Positions 51,745-61,402 are shown, counted from the first letter of the stretch. The stretch: DNA of 64,000 bases from Streptomyces guryensis (GCF_021261325.1 NZ_JAJSBI010000019.1:62001-126000), one strand, 5' to 3'. Notes: a model not told the origin generated them from the letters alone. Made by a program: numbers and translations.

Positions 51745-53070
51745 GTGCGTGAATACCTGCTGACGCTCTGCATCACGGCCGCGGTGACGTATCTGCTGAC
51801 AGGGCCGGTACGTAAGTTCGCGATCGTGGCCGGAGCCATGCCGGAGATCAGGGCCCGTGACGTGCACCGTGAGCCCACTCCGCGCCTCGGCGGGATCGCC
51901 ATGTTCTTCGGCCTGTGCGCGGGCCTGCTGGTCGCGGACCATCTCACCAACCTCAACGGGGTCTTCGAGAAGTCCAACGAACCGCGGGCGCTGCTCTCCG
52001 GAGCGGCGCTCATCTGGCTCATCGGCGTCCTGGACGACAAGTTCGAGATCGACGCCCTGATCAAGCTCGGCGGCCAGATGATCGCCGCCGGCGTCATGGT
52101 CATGCAGGGTCTGACGATCCTGTGGCTGCCGATCCCGAGTGTCGGCACCGTCGCGCTGACCCAGTGGCAGGGCACCCTGCTGACGGTGGCGCTGGTCGTC
52201 ATCACCATCAACGCGGTCAACTTCGTGGACGGCCTGGACGGCCTCGCCTCCGGCATGGTGTGCATCGCCGCCGCCGCGTTCTTCATGTACGCGTACCGCC
52301 TCTGGTACTCGTACGGCATCGAGGCCGCTGCCCCCGCGACGCTGTTCGCGGCCATCCTGATGGGCATGTGCCTGGGCTTCCTGCCGCACAACATGCACCC
52401 GGCGCGCATCTTCATGGGCGACTCGGGCTCGATGCTCATCGGGCTGGTGCTGGCCGCGGGCGCGATCTCCATCACGGGGCAGGTCGACCCGGACAGCCTG
52501 TTCGGCGGGTCCCAGCGTCAGGCAGTGCACCAGATGGTCCCGGTCTACATCCCGCTGCTGCTGCCGCTGACGATCATCGCGATCCCGGCGGCCGACCTGA
52601 TCCTGGCCATCGTGCGCCGCACCTGGCGCGGCCAGTCGCCGTTCGCGGCCGACCGCGGGCACCTGCACCACCGGCTGCTGGAGATCGGGCACTCGCACAG
52701 CCGGGCGGTGCTGATCATGTACTTCTGGTCGGCGCTGATCGCCTTCGGCGCCCTGGCGTACTCGGTCAACTCGGCCTCCATGTGGATCGTGCTGGGCATC
52801 GTGATCCTCAGCGCCATCGGCCTGCTGCTCCTCCTGCTGCCGCGCTTCGCGCCCCGCGCCCCGCGCTGGGCCGAGCACTTCGTCCCGCCGCGCTACCGCC
52901 GCCGCCGGGCCGTCGCCGAATCCGCGTCGACCCCCGCGCACACGGCCGCAGTTGACGAGGAAGAGCGCGCACCTGTTGTGGCCGGTGTGGCGGGAGTCAA
53001 CGGTGCGACCGCCCTCGGCGGCGCCCGTCCGCGCTTCCTGGACCGGCGGAAAGCCGGTACGTCGCGCTGA
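51745..53070 (+). CDS. Polyprenyl-phosphate GlcNAc-1-phosphate transferase (WecA/TagO/MraY family)
   Basis: 441 aa with about eleven membrane helices. Catalytic motifs include IGVLDDKFEIDALIKLGGQM (Asp pair), NAVNFVDGLDGLASG, RIFMGDSGSM and the WecA-type GHLHHRLLEIGHSHSRA loop. It starts wall glycopolymer or linkage-unit synthesis on undecaprenyl phosphate. GTG 51745 follows GGGGAA. The basic and Ala-rich C-terminal tail (about 70 residues) is cytoplasmic. Lies just upstream of atpI. Confidence 0.92.
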   Translation: MREYLLTLCITAAVTYLLTGPVRKFAIVAGAMPEIRARDVHREPTPRLGGIAMFFGLCAGLLVADHLTNLNGVFEKSNEPRALLSGAALIWLIGVLDDKFEIDALIKLGGQMIAAGVMVMQGLTILWLPIPSVGTVALTQWQGTLLTVALVVITINAVNFVDGLDGLASGMVCIAAAAFFMYAYRLWYSYGIEAAAPATLFAAILMGMCLGFLPHNMHPARIFMGDSGSMLIGLVLAAGAISITGQVDPDSLFGGSQRQAVHQMVPVYIPLLLPLTIIAIPAADLILAIVRRTWRGQSPFAADRGHLHHRLLEIGHSHSRAVLIMYFWSALIAFGALAYSVNSASMWIVLGIVILSAIGLLLLLLPRFAPRAPRWAEHFVPPRYRRRRAVAESASTPAHTAAVDEEERAPVVAGVAGVNGATALGGARPRFLDRRKAGTSR

Positions 53071-53098
53071 CCTTGTGCTGACCTTGCGCTGACCTTGG
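53066..53098. repeat. Three tandem 11-bp repeats over the transferase stop
   Basis: GCTGACCTTG plus one variable base, three times; the first copy contains the stop TGA. In the gene's frame the later copies would be read only after stop readthrough. Confidence 0.8.
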
Positions 53099-53428
53099 CA
53101 AGGTAAGAATCTAACTAGAGCATTGCCAAGTCGTGGGGGAGCAAAGCACCCTATAGCAGGCAAACCGACCCAGTTTTTGCACAGACGCGCACGGTCACTC
53201 TCATGTGTGACGGCAAGCACACCTTCTTGGTAAAGACCGCATCAAATAGTTTGTGATAGCGTTCACTACCGGTTGAGTGAAGCGCTCGAAAGGCCTTGAC
53301 GGAACGGTCCTTTGGCCCGAAGCGTCCACACCTTCTCGCGTTAACCTCTGCACTGCACCGGATCACCGATCAGTGACACCCGGTCACCACGTCTATATAC
53401 GACCCCCACTTCCGTTGGAGCCGTCCGC
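53071..53428. other. Upstream region of the atp operon
   Basis: 358 bp without a gene. It is AT-richer than its surroundings around 53100-53260 and includes GTGATAGCGTTCAC (short inverted repeat). A promoter candidate is listed separately. Confidence 0.5.
53373..53400 (+). promoter_or_regulatory. Candidate promoter of the atp operon
   Basis: GTGACA (53373-53378) and ATATAC (53395-53400) are 16 bases apart and 29 bases upstream of atpI. The fit to the vegetative consensus is moderate. Confidence 0.35.
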
Positions 53429-53881
53429 ATGCAGCCAAACGACGTCCGGATCCTGCGGGGTGCAGCGCTCATCGCCGCCCCCGTGGGAATCGTCGCCACC
53501 GTTGTCAGTGCGGTCGTCGCCGGTGAGAAGGGTCTGGTCGGCGGACTGGTGGCCCTCGCGGTGGTCGCCGGCTTCTTCGGACTCGGCTCCGCCGCACTGA
53601 TGCGCCTCACGCAGGACAAGCCGCAGGTGGCGATGACCGCCGGACTGCTCGTCTACACCGTGCAGATGCTGCTCATCGGCCTCTTCGTCATCGCCTTCAG
53701 CGACACCACGTTGTTCAACGGCCGGGCCTTCGCTCTCAGCCTGCTGGCCACCGCCCTGGCATGGGTCGGTGGCCAGGTCAAGCAGAGCCTCACCAGTCGC
53801 ATGCTCTACGTGGATCCCGTGCCGTCCGCGCCTGCCAAGGAGGCGGACCCGGTCAAGGCGGAGTCCCGTGATGCGGCGTAG
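53429..53881 (+). CDS. atpI: ATP synthase protein I homologue
   Basis: 150 aa with four membrane helices. Begins MQPNDVRILRGAALIAAPVG. Position in front of atpB and length fit AtpI, proposed to help assemble the c-ring. The sequence is weakly conserved, so the call rests mainly on context. Confidence 0.8.
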   Translation: MQPNDVRILRGAALIAAPVGIVATVVSAVVAGEKGLVGGLVALAVVAGFFGLGSAALMRLTQDKPQVAMTAGLLVYTVQMLLIGLFVIAFSDTTLFNGRAFALSLLATALAWVGGQVKQSLTSRMLYVDPVPSAPAKEADPVKAESRDAA

Positions 53882-54175
53882 GGGGCACGTAAAGGCGATA
53901 CATGCCGATCTGCTATGGTCCGGAAGCGTTTCCGGTGGGGGTTCCTTCCGCTTCTCGGGCGGGACAGGACATCGCCTCCACGGCCGCTGGCGCACTCGGA
54001 CCGATGGCTGTGTTCACAGCACGGAATCCGAGCGGCCGGGCCCTCGGCGGATGCGCCCCACGGACTGCGGCGGCACCGTCACACCACCACGTCCCCAGTG
54101 CCGATCAGCGGCCTCACCAGCCGCGCTGACACACAAGGTTGCCGTTACTTATGCGTCACGACGAAGGAGTCACGG

Positions 54176-54982
54176 GTGAGTGCCCACATGCTGCTCGCTG
54201 AAAGCGGCTGCCACATCAATGCCGACTGCGCCTTTCCCGCGCCGGGCCTCCACTCGTTCAACTTCCAGCCGATCTTCAGCGTCGGCGGCTTCGACTTCAC
54301 GAAGCCGATGCTTCTGACGGTCATCTGCATGCTGGCCGTGATCGGCTTCTTCTTCGCGGCTTTCCGCAAGCCGAAGCTGGTGCCCGGGAAGATGCAGCTC
54401 GTCGGCGAGATCGGTTACAACTTCGTCGCGCGCAGCATCGCCCTGGAAGTGATCGGCAAGAAGGGCAGCAAGTACGTCCCCTTCCTCACGTCGATCTTCT
54501 TCTTCGTGTGGATCATGAACGTGATGTCCATCATCCCGCTGGCGCAGTTCCCGGCGACCTCGCGGTTCGCGTACCCGGTGGTCCTCGCCGCGCTGGTGTA
54601 CATCACGTACATGTTCCTCACGTTCAAGACGCACGGGTTCAAGGGCGGCGTCAAGAACCTGGTCTGGCTGGACGGTCTGCCCAAGCCCCTCGTGCCGCTG
54701 ATCGTCCTGCTGGAGTTCTTCTCGAACGTGATCCTGCGTCCGTTCACCCTCGCGGTGCGGCTGTGGGCCAACATGTTCGCCGGCCACATGCTGATCGTGA
54801 TGTTCAGCGTGGCGTCCTGGTACCTGCTCACTCCGTCGATCATGTCGGCCGTCGCCGGTGGCTCGTTCCTGCTGGCGCTCGCCATGACCACCCTGGAGGT
54901 TCTGATCCAGTTCCTTCAGGCGTACATCTTCACGCTCCTCGCCTCGATCTACATCCAGGGAGCGCTCGAAGAGGGTCACTGA
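54176..54982 (+). CDS. atpB: ATP synthase F0 subunit a
   Basis: 268 aa. The helix with the essential Arg is PFTLAVRLWANMFAGHMLIV. The C-terminal helix FLQAYIFTLLASIYIQGAL is characteristic. It forms the two proton half-channels against the c-ring. GTG 54176 lies seven bases after AAGGAG; the open frame continues 87 codons upstream without homology. Confidence 0.97.
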   Translation: MSAHMLLAESGCHINADCAFPAPGLHSFNFQPIFSVGGFDFTKPMLLTVICMLAVIGFFFAAFRKPKLVPGKMQLVGEIGYNFVARSIALEVIGKKGSKYVPFLTSIFFFVWIMNVMSIIPLAQFPATSRFAYPVVLAALVYITYMFLTFKTHGFKGGVKNLVWLDGLPKPLVPLIVLLEFFSNVILRPFTLAVRLWANMFAGHMLIVMFSVASWYLLTPSIMSAVAGGSFLLALAMTTLEVLIQFLQAYIFTLLASIYIQGALEEGH

Positions 54983-55069
54983 CCCGCACTGCACCCCTCC
55001 CGCATCACCGCCGCTGGGAAGCCCTCCCAACGGACCGCATCGCACACATCACAAAAGGAAGACAGGGAA

Positions 55070-55315
55070 ATGTCTGCCGAGCTCGTTAACCTTGCTGCCT
55101 CCACCGTCGCGGGTCGTATGGGCGCGATCGCCTACGGTCTTGCCGCCATTGGCCCCGGTGTCGGCATCGGTCTGGTCTTCGGTCACTCCATCGAGGCCAT
55201 GGCCCGTCAGCCCGAGGCCATGCCGATCATCCGCACCAACATGTTCCTGGGCTTCGCCCTCTGTGAGGTGCTGGCGCTGCTCGGTCTGGTCGTTCCCTTC
55301 GTCTTCAGCAGCTGA
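55070..55315 (+). CDS. atpE: ATP synthase F0 subunit c
   Basis: 81 aa, two-helix hairpin. Loop ARQP (45-48) and proton-carrying Glu66 in FALCEVLALLG. The glycine run GLAAIGPGVGIGLVFG packs the inner ring. Proton-type; no sodium-binding pattern. Confidence 0.97.
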   Translation: MSAELVNLAASTVAGRMGAIAYGLAAIGPGVGIGLVFGHSIEAMARQPEAMPIIRTNMFLGFALCEVLALLGLVVPFVFSS

Positions 55316-55349
55316 CGACCAGTAGCCACTCTCGACGAAAGGTTCAGAC

Positions 55350-55898
55350 ATGATGGCCTTCCTGGCTGAGGGGGGAGCGGAGAATCCGCTCATTCCCGCC
55401 ACCCCGGAATTGATCGTCGGCCTGATCTGCTTCTTCATCGTCTTCGGCGTCCTCGGCAAGAAGCTCCTGCCCAACATCCAGAAGACCCTGGAAGAACGGC
55501 ACGACGCGATCGAGGGCGGCCTGGAGCGTGCGGCCACGGCACAGGCCGAAGCGCAGCAGATCCTTGAGCAGTACCGGGCTCAGCTCGCCGAGGCCAGGCA
55601 CGAGGCCGCACGCCTGCGCCAGGAGGCGACCGAGCAGGGCGCCACGATCATCCAGGAGATGAGGGCGGAAGGCCAGCGGCAGCGCGAGGAGATCATCGCC
55701 GCCGGTCACGCCCAGATCGAGGCGGACCGCAAGTCCGTGGTCGCCGCGCTCCGGCAGGACGTGGGCACGCTCGCCACCGACCTGGCCGGCAAGCTGGTCG
55801 GTGAGTCCCTCGAGGACCACGCCCGGCAGAGCCGTACCATCGACCGCTTCCTCGACGGGCTCGAGGAGAGCGCGGCGAAGGCCGAGGCCCGGCCATGA
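55350..55898 (+). CDS. atpF: ATP synthase F0 subunit b
   Basis: 182 aa. N-terminal membrane helix (LIVGLICFFIVFGVLGKKLL) followed by a long charged coiled coil (about 50-160). Peripheral stalk linking F0 to delta/F1. The second ATG (55353) could also be used. Stop overlaps atpH by ATGA. Confidence 0.96.
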   Translation: MMAFLAEGGAENPLIPATPELIVGLICFFIVFGVLGKKLLPNIQKTLEERHDAIEGGLERAATAQAEAQQILEQYRAQLAEARHEAARLRQEATEQGATIIQEMRAEGQRQREEIIAAGHAQIEADRKSVVAALRQDVGTLATDLAGKLVGESLEDHARQSRTIDRFLDGLEESAAKAEARP

Positions 55899-56710
55899 AC
55901 GGAGCGAGCCGCGAAGCGCTCGCAGCCGCGCGAGACCGTCTAGAGGCCCTGACCGACTCATCGTCGGTCGACGCCGGGCAGCTCGCCGGGCAGCTGGCCG
56001 CCGTCACCGAGTTCCTCGACCGCGAGGTGGCCCTGCGTCGGGTCCTGACCGACCCGGTGCAGTCCGGTGAGGCCAGGGGCGAACTCGCGGGCCGGCTGCT
56101 GGCCGGACACGTCGACGGTCCGGCCGTCGACCTGGTCACCGGGATGGTCCGCTCGCGCTGGTCGCGTTCGCGTGACCTCGTCGACTCGGTGGAGGAGCTC
56201 GCTGCCACCGCCGACCTGACGGCGGCTCAGCAGGCGAACGTGCTCGACGACGTCGAGGACGAGTTGTTCCGGTTCGGCCGGATCGTCCAGTCCAACGCCG
56301 CACTGCGCGCCGCGCTGACCGACCGGGCGGCCTCGGCCGAGGCCAAGACCGAGCTGCTGCACAGCCTGCTCGGCGGCCGGGCCAACCCGGTCACGGAGCG
56401 GCTGGTCGTGCGCCTTGTTACTCGGCCGCGGGGACGTAGCCTGGAGGCAGGCCTCGAGGCACTGTCCCGACTCGCCGCGGCTCGCCGGGACAGGGCGGTC
56501 GCCGTCGTCACCTCGGCGGTGCCGCTCACGGACGGACAGAAGCAGCGTCTCGGTGCTGCCCTGGCGAAGCTGTACGGACGCCAGATGCATCTGAACCTGG
56601 ACGTGGACCCCACGGTCCTCGGCGGGATCTCCGTACGGGTCGGCGAAGAGGTCATCGACGGCACGATCGCGGAGCGCCTCGCAGAGGCGTCACGGCGGTT
56701 GGCCGGCTGA
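55895..56710 (+). CDS. atpH: ATP synthase F1 subunit delta
   Basis: 271 aa, longer than the E. coli delta (177 aa), as in other actinobacteria with an added N-terminal part. The C-terminal core has RLVVRLVTRPRGRSLEAGLE and DPTVLGGISVRVGEEVIDGT. Caps the alpha3beta3 head and holds the b stalk. Confidence 0.95.
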   Translation: MNGASREALAAARDRLEALTDSSSVDAGQLAGQLAAVTEFLDREVALRRVLTDPVQSGEARGELAGRLLAGHVDGPAVDLVTGMVRSRWSRSRDLVDSVEELAATADLTAAQQANVLDDVEDELFRFGRIVQSNAALRAALTDRAASAEAKTELLHSLLGGRANPVTERLVVRLVTRPRGRSLEAGLEALSRLAAARRDRAVAVVTSAVPLTDGQKQRLGAALAKLYGRQMHLNLDVDPTVLGGISVRVGEEVIDGTIAERLAEASRRLAG

Positions 56711-56859
56711 CGGCCGGTCGGCCACCAAGAAGAACAGCGGCCCGGTTGGGTCGTGCAGAAATTGCAGAAGATTGCTGGGGGCCCGCGGCACAGCCGCTGA
56801 GGGAAACAGCCCCAGACCCCCAAAGACTTCGGGCCCAACAAGGAGAGCAGGGAACCCAG

Positions 56860-58452
56860 ATGGCGGAGCTCACGATCCGGCCGGAGGAGATCCGGGACGC
56901 GCTGGAGAACTTCGTCCAGTCGTACAAGCCGGACGCGGCCTCGCGCGAGGAGGTCGGTACGGTCACCCTTGCCGGCGACGGCATCGCGAAGGTCGAGGGC
57001 CTCCCCTCGGCCATGGCCAACGAACTGCTGAAGTTCGAGGACGGGACCCTCGGTCTCGCGCTGAACCTGGAAGAGCGCGAGATCGGTGCGGTCGTCCTCG
57101 GCGAGTTCAGCGGTGTCGAGGAGGGCCAGCCGGTGCAGCGCACGGGCGAGGTGCTCTCCGTGGCGGTGGGCGAGGGCTACCTCGGCCGCGTCGTCGACCC
57201 GCTCGGCAATCCGATCGACGGCCTCGGCGAGATCGAGACGTCCGGCCGCCGCGCCCTTGAACTGCAGGCCCCCACGGTCATGCAGCGCAAGTCGGTGCAC
57301 GAGCCGATGGAGACCGGCTACAAGGCCGTCGACGCGATGACCCCGGTCGGCCGCGGTCAGCGTCAGCTGATCATCGGCGACCGCCAGACCGGCAAGACCG
57401 CCCTGGCCGTCGACACGATCATCAACCAGCGCGACAACTGGCGCACCGGCGACCCGGCGAAGCAGGTCCGCTGCATCTACGTCGCCATCGGTCAGAAGGG
57501 CTCCACGATCGCCTCCGTGCGTGGCTCCCTCGAAGAGGCCGGCGCGCTGGAGTACACGACCATCGTCGCCGCCCCGGCGTCGGACCCGGCCGGCTTCAAG
57601 TACCTTGCGCCGTACACCGGTTCGGCCATCGGCCAGCAGTGGATGTACGAGGGCAAGCACGTCCTCATCATCTTCGACGACCTCTCCAAGCAGGCCGACG
57701 CGTACCGCGCCGTGTCCCTGCTGCTGCGCCGTCCGCCGGGCCGCGAGGCCTACCCCGGCGACGTCTTCTACCTGCACTCCCGTCTGCTGGAGCGCTGCGC
57801 CAAGCTCTCCGACGACATGGGCGCCGGTTCGATGACGGGTCTGCCGATCGTCGAGACCAAGGCCAACGACGTCTCGGCGTTCATCCCGACCAACGTCATC
57901 TCCATCACCGACGGCCAGTGCTTCCTGGAGTCGGACCTGTTCAACGCCGGTCAGCGCCCCGCGCTGAACGTCGGTATCTCCGTCTCCCGAGTCGGTGGTT
58001 CCGCGCAGCACAAGGCGATGAAGCAGGTCTCGGGTCGTCTCCGCGTGGACCTCGCCCAGTTCCGTGAGCTGGAGGCGTTCGCCGCCTTCGGTTCCGACCT
58101 GGACGCCGCGTCGAAGGCCCAGCTGGAGCGTGGTCAGCGCATGGTCGAGCTGCTCAAGCAGCCGCAGTACCAGCCGATGGCCACCGAGGACCAGGTCGTC
58201 TCCGTCTGGGCCGGCACCACCGGCAAGATGGACGATGTCCCGGTGGGCGACATCCGCCGCTTCGAGAAGGAGCTCCTGGAGTACCTGCACCGCAAGGAGC
58301 AGGGCCTCATGACCTCCATCAAGGAGGGCGGCAAGATGTCCGACGACACGCTGACGGCCGTGGCCGACGCGATCACGGACTTCAAGAGGCAGTTCGAGAC
58401 CTCCGACGGCAAGCTGCTCGGCGAGGACGCTCCGGCCGCTGCCGCCAAGTGA
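56860..58452 (+). CDS. atpA: ATP synthase F1 subunit alpha
   Basis: 530 aa. Walker A GDRQTGKT at 173-180, Walker B region HVLIIFDDLSK, and the alpha signature PALNVGISVSRVGGSAQ with the arginine finger. Non-catalytic nucleotide-binding subunit. ATG 56860 follows AAGGAG; a 149-bp gap separates it from atpH. Confidence 0.98.
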   Translation: MAELTIRPEEIRDALENFVQSYKPDAASREEVGTVTLAGDGIAKVEGLPSAMANELLKFEDGTLGLALNLEEREIGAVVLGEFSGVEEGQPVQRTGEVLSVAVGEGYLGRVVDPLGNPIDGLGEIETSGRRALELQAPTVMQRKSVHEPMETGYKAVDAMTPVGRGQRQLIIGDRQTGKTALAVDTIINQRDNWRTGDPAKQVRCIYVAIGQKGSTIASVRGSLEEAGALEYTTIVAAPASDPAGFKYLAPYTGSAIGQQWMYEGKHVLIIFDDLSKQADAYRAVSLLLRRPPGREAYPGDVFYLHSRLLERCAKLSDDMGAGSMTGLPIVETKANDVSAFIPTNVISITDGQCFLESDLFNAGQRPALNVGISVSRVGGSAQHKAMKQVSGRLRVDLAQFRELEAFAAFGSDLDAASKAQLERGQRMVELLKQPQYQPMATEDQVVSVWAGTTGKMDDVPVGDIRRFEKELLEYLHRKEQGLMTSIKEGGKMSDDTLTAVADAITDFKRQFETSDGKLLGEDAPAAAAK

Positions 58453-58473
58453 CGTAAGGAAGGGACCTGACTC

Positions 58474-59406
58474 ATGGGAGCCCAGCTCCGGGTCTACAAG
58501 CGTCGCATCCGATCCGTCACCGCGACCAAGAAGATCACCAAGGCGATGGAGATGATCGCCGCCTCGCGCGTCGTCAAGGCGCAGCGCAAGGTGGCGGCCT
58601 CCACCCCTTACGCGACCGAGCTCACCCGCGCGGTCACGGCCGTCGGTACCGGTTCGAACACCAAGCATCCGTTGACCACGGAGGCGGAGTCCGCGACCCG
58701 CGCCGCGGTGCTGCTCCTCACGAGCGACCGCGGCCTGGCCGGCGCCTTCAACTCGAACGCCATCAAGGCAGCGGAGCGGCTGACCGCGCGCCTGGAGGCC
58801 GAGGGCAAGGGCGTCGACACGTACATCGTCGGCCGCCGTGGCATCGCCCACTACAACTTCCGCGAGCGCACCATCTCGCACTCGTGGACGGGATTCACGG
58901 ACGAGCCCTCGTACGCCGACGCGAAGCAGATCGCGGGGCCGCTCATCGAGGCCATAGAGATGGACACGGCGGAGGGCGGGGTGGACGAACTCCACATCGT
59001 CTACACCGAGTTCGTCTCGATGATGACGCAGACGGCGGTTGACGGCCGCCTGCTGCCGCTCAGCCTCGAGGACGTGGCCACCGAGTCGTCGGCGGCGGAC
59101 ACGCCGTCGAAGGGCGAGGTCCGTCCGCTCTACGAGTTCGAACCGTCGGCGGAGGACGTCCTCGACGCCCTGCTGCCGCGATACGTCGAGAGCCGTATCT
59201 ACAACGCGCTGCTCCAGTCGGCTGCCTCCAAGCACGCCGCCACCCGCCGCGCGATGAAGTCGGCGACCGACAACGCGGGCGAGCTGATCAACACGCTCTC
59301 CCGCCTTGCCAACGCGGCCCGCCAGGCCGAAATCACCCAGGAAATCAGCGAGATCGTCGGTGGCGCCAGCGCCCTGGCCGACGCGACCGCGGGGAGTGAC
59401 AAGTAA
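58474..59406 (+). CDS. atpG: ATP synthase F1 subunit gamma
   Basis: 310 aa. N- and C-terminal helices of the central stalk (RRIRSVTATKKITKAMEMIA and RRAMKSATDNAGELINTLSR) with the Rossmann-like middle. Ends TAATG, sharing a base with the atpD start. Rotor shaft. Confidence 0.97.
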   Translation: MGAQLRVYKRRIRSVTATKKITKAMEMIAASRVVKAQRKVAASTPYATELTRAVTAVGTGSNTKHPLTTEAESATRAAVLLLTSDRGLAGAFNSNAIKAAERLTARLEAEGKGVDTYIVGRRGIAHYNFRERTISHSWTGFTDEPSYADAKQIAGPLIEAIEMDTAEGGVDELHIVYTEFVSMMTQTAVDGRLLPLSLEDVATESSAADTPSKGEVRPLYEFEPSAEDVLDALLPRYVESRIYNALLQSAASKHAATRRAMKSATDNAGELINTLSRLANAARQAEITQEISEIVGGASALADATAGSDK

Positions 59407-60842
59407 TGACGACCACTGTTGAGACGGCCGTTGCCACGGGCCGCGTCGCCCGGGTCATCGGCCCGGTCGTCGACGTGGAGTTCCCCGTCGACGCGATGCC
59501 GGAGATCTACAACGCGCTGCACGTCGAGGTGGCCGACCCGGCCAACGCCGGCGAGAAGAAGATCCTGACCCTGGAGGTCGCCCAGCACCTGGGTGAGGGC
59601 CTGGTCCGGACGATCTCCATGCAGCCCACCGACGGTCTGGTACGCCAGGCCACGGTGACCAACACGGGCGCGGGCATCAGCGTCCCGGTCGGCGACTTCA
59701 CCAAGGGCAAGGTGTTCAACACCCTCGGTGAGGTACTGAACACCGACGAGACCTACGACGGTGAGCGCTGGACGATCCACCGCAAGGCCCCGGCCTTCGA
59801 CCAGCTCGAGTCCAAGACCGAGATGTTCGAGACCGGCCTGAAGGTCGTCGACCTGCTCACCCCGTACGTCAAGGGCGGCAAGATCGGCCTGTTCGGTGGT
59901 GCCGGCGTCGGCAAGACCGTGCTGATCCAGGAAATGATCATGCGTGTCGCCAACCTCCACGAGGGCGTCTCCGTCTTCGCGGGCGTCGGCGAGCGCACCC
60001 GTGAGGGCAACGACCTCATCGCGGAGATGGAAGAGTCCGGCGTTCTGGACAAGACCGCGCTGGTCTTCGGCCAGATGGACGAGCCCCCGGGCACCCGTCT
60101 GCGCGTCGCGCTGGCCGGTCTGACCATGGCCGAGTACTTCCGTGACGTCCAGAAGCAGGACGTGCTGTTCTTCATCGACAACATCTTCCGCTTCACGCAG
60201 GCCGGTTCCGAGGTCTCCACCCTGCTCGGCCGTATGCCGTCCGCGGTGGGTTACCAGCCGAACCTGGCCGACGAGATGGGTCAGCTGCAGGAGCGCATCA
60301 CCTCGACGCGTGGTCACTCGATCACCTCGATGCAGGCGATCTACGTCCCCGCGGACGACCTGACCGACCCGGCCCCGGCCACCACCTTCGCCCACCTCGA
60401 CGCGACGACGGTTCTGTCCCGTCCGATCTCCGAGAAGGGCATCTACCCGGCCGTGGACCCGCTGGACTCCACGTCCCGCATCCTGGACCCGCGGTACATC
60501 GCGCAGGACCACTACGACGCCGCCATGCGCGTCAAGACGATCCTGCAGAAGTACAAGGACCTCCAGGACATCATCGCGATCCTCGGTATCGACGAACTGG
60601 GCGAGGAGGACAAGCTCGTCGTCCACCGCGCCCGTCGTGTGGAGCGCTTCCTGTCCCAGAACACCCACGCCGCCAAGCAGTTCACCGGCGTCGACGGGTC
60701 GGACGTTCCGCTGGACGAGTCGATCGCCGCGTTCAACGCGATCTGCGACGGCGACTACGACCACTTCCCCGAGCAGGCGTTCTTCATGTGCGGTGGCCTG
60801 GAGGACCTCAAGGCCAACGCCAAGGAGCTGGGCGTCTCCTGA
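59406..60842 (+). CDS. atpD: ATP synthase F1 subunit beta
   Basis: 478 aa. Walker A GGAGVGKT at 164-171, catalytic Glu in GVGERTREGNDL, DELSEED-like loop present as DELGEEDKL. Catalytic subunit. Followed by an 11-bp-stem hairpin before atpC. Confidence 0.98.
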   Translation: MTTTVETAVATGRVARVIGPVVDVEFPVDAMPEIYNALHVEVADPANAGEKKILTLEVAQHLGEGLVRTISMQPTDGLVRQATVTNTGAGISVPVGDFTKGKVFNTLGEVLNTDETYDGERWTIHRKAPAFDQLESKTEMFETGLKVVDLLTPYVKGGKIGLFGGAGVGKTVLIQEMIMRVANLHEGVSVFAGVGERTREGNDLIAEMEESGVLDKTALVFGQMDEPPGTRLRVALAGLTMAEYFRDVQKQDVLFFIDNIFRFTQAGSEVSTLLGRMPSAVGYQPNLADEMGQLQERITSTRGHSITSMQAIYVPADDLTDPAPATTFAHLDATTVLSRPISEKGIYPAVDPLDSTSRILDPRYIAQDHYDAAMRVKTILQKYKDLQDIIAILGIDELGEEDKLVVHRARRVERFLSQNTHAAKQFTGVDGSDVPLDESIAAFNAICDGDYDHFPEQAFFMCGGLEDLKANAKELGVS

Positions 60843-60857
60843 GCCCTCGGCTCGTGT

Positions 60858-60884
60858 GAGGGGGCGGGTGCGTCCCGCCCCCTC
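60858..60884 (+). terminator. Perfect GC hairpin between atpD and atpC
   Basis: GAGGGGGCGGG and CCCGCCCCCTC form an 11-bp stem with a 5-base loop, 15 bases after the atpD stop. It lies inside the operon and could attenuate atpC or protect the upstream mRNA. Confidence 0.75.
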
Positions 60885-60952
60885 TGTCACGCCCACTAGA
60901 CTTGTAACCAACACCCGGCACAACCGCCGGGTGGTGACCAGAGGAGCCACCC

Positions 60953-61330
60953 TTGGCTGCTGAGCTGCACGTCGAGCTGGTCGCTGCCGACCGCCAGGTC
61001 TGGTCCGGTGAGGCCCGTCTGGTCGTCGCTCGCACCGCGTCCGGCGATATCGGTGTCATGCCCGGCCACCAGCCGCTGCTCAGCGTGCTGGAGTCGGGCC
61101 CGGTGACCATCCGTACGAGTGATGGTGGAACGGTCGTCGCCGCGGTGCACGGCGGTTTCATCTCGTTCGCTGACAACAAGCTGTCCCTGCTGGCCGAGAT
61201 CGCCGAACTCGCGGACGAGATCGATGTCCAGCGTGCGGAGCGGGCGTTCGAGCGCGCGAGGTCGGAGGCTGACGACTCCGCCGAGCGTCGCGCGGACGTA
61301 CGACTGCGGGCGGCGACGGCGACCCGCTGA
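60953..61330 (+). CDS. atpC: ATP synthase F1 subunit epsilon
   Basis: 125 aa from TTG 60953, six bases after GAGGAG. N-terminal beta-sandwich (LHVELVAADRQVWSGEARLV, GDIGVMPGHQPLLSVL) and C-terminal helices (RAERAFERARSEADDSAERR). Regulatory stalk subunit that can inhibit ATP hydrolysis. Last atp gene. Confidence 0.96.
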   Translation: MAAELHVELVAADRQVWSGEARLVVARTASGDIGVMPGHQPLLSVLESGPVTIRTSDGGTVVAAVHGGFISFADNKLSLLAEIAELADEIDVQRAERAFERARSEADDSAERRADVRLRAATATR

Positions 61331-61356
61331 AGCCAGCGCACCATGTGAGACGTCAC

Positions 61357-61402
61357 TCAGCCGCGGCCGGCACCGGAGCAATCCGGAGCCGACCGCGGCT
61401 GA
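61357..61402 (+). terminator. Terminator of the atp operon
   Basis: TCAGCCGCGG and CCGCGGCTGA form a 10-bp stem enclosing a further CCGG pairing; a run of six T follows at about 61416. One of the few hairpins here with a T-tract. Confidence 0.85.

Noticed and set aside
50512..53220. 902-codon open frame antisense to glyA and the transferase gene
   Set aside because: Low-complexity Arg/Gly/Asp/His translation opposite two recognisable enzymes.
53882..54175. Small gene between atpI and atpB
   Set aside because: The open frames here have no ribosome-binding site and poor codon pattern; the interval is probably leader sequence with a possible second promoter.
56227..59235. 1002-codon open frame antisense to atpH, atpA and atpG
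   Set aside because: Three well-conserved ATP synthase genes occupy the other strand; the antisense translation shows no motif.
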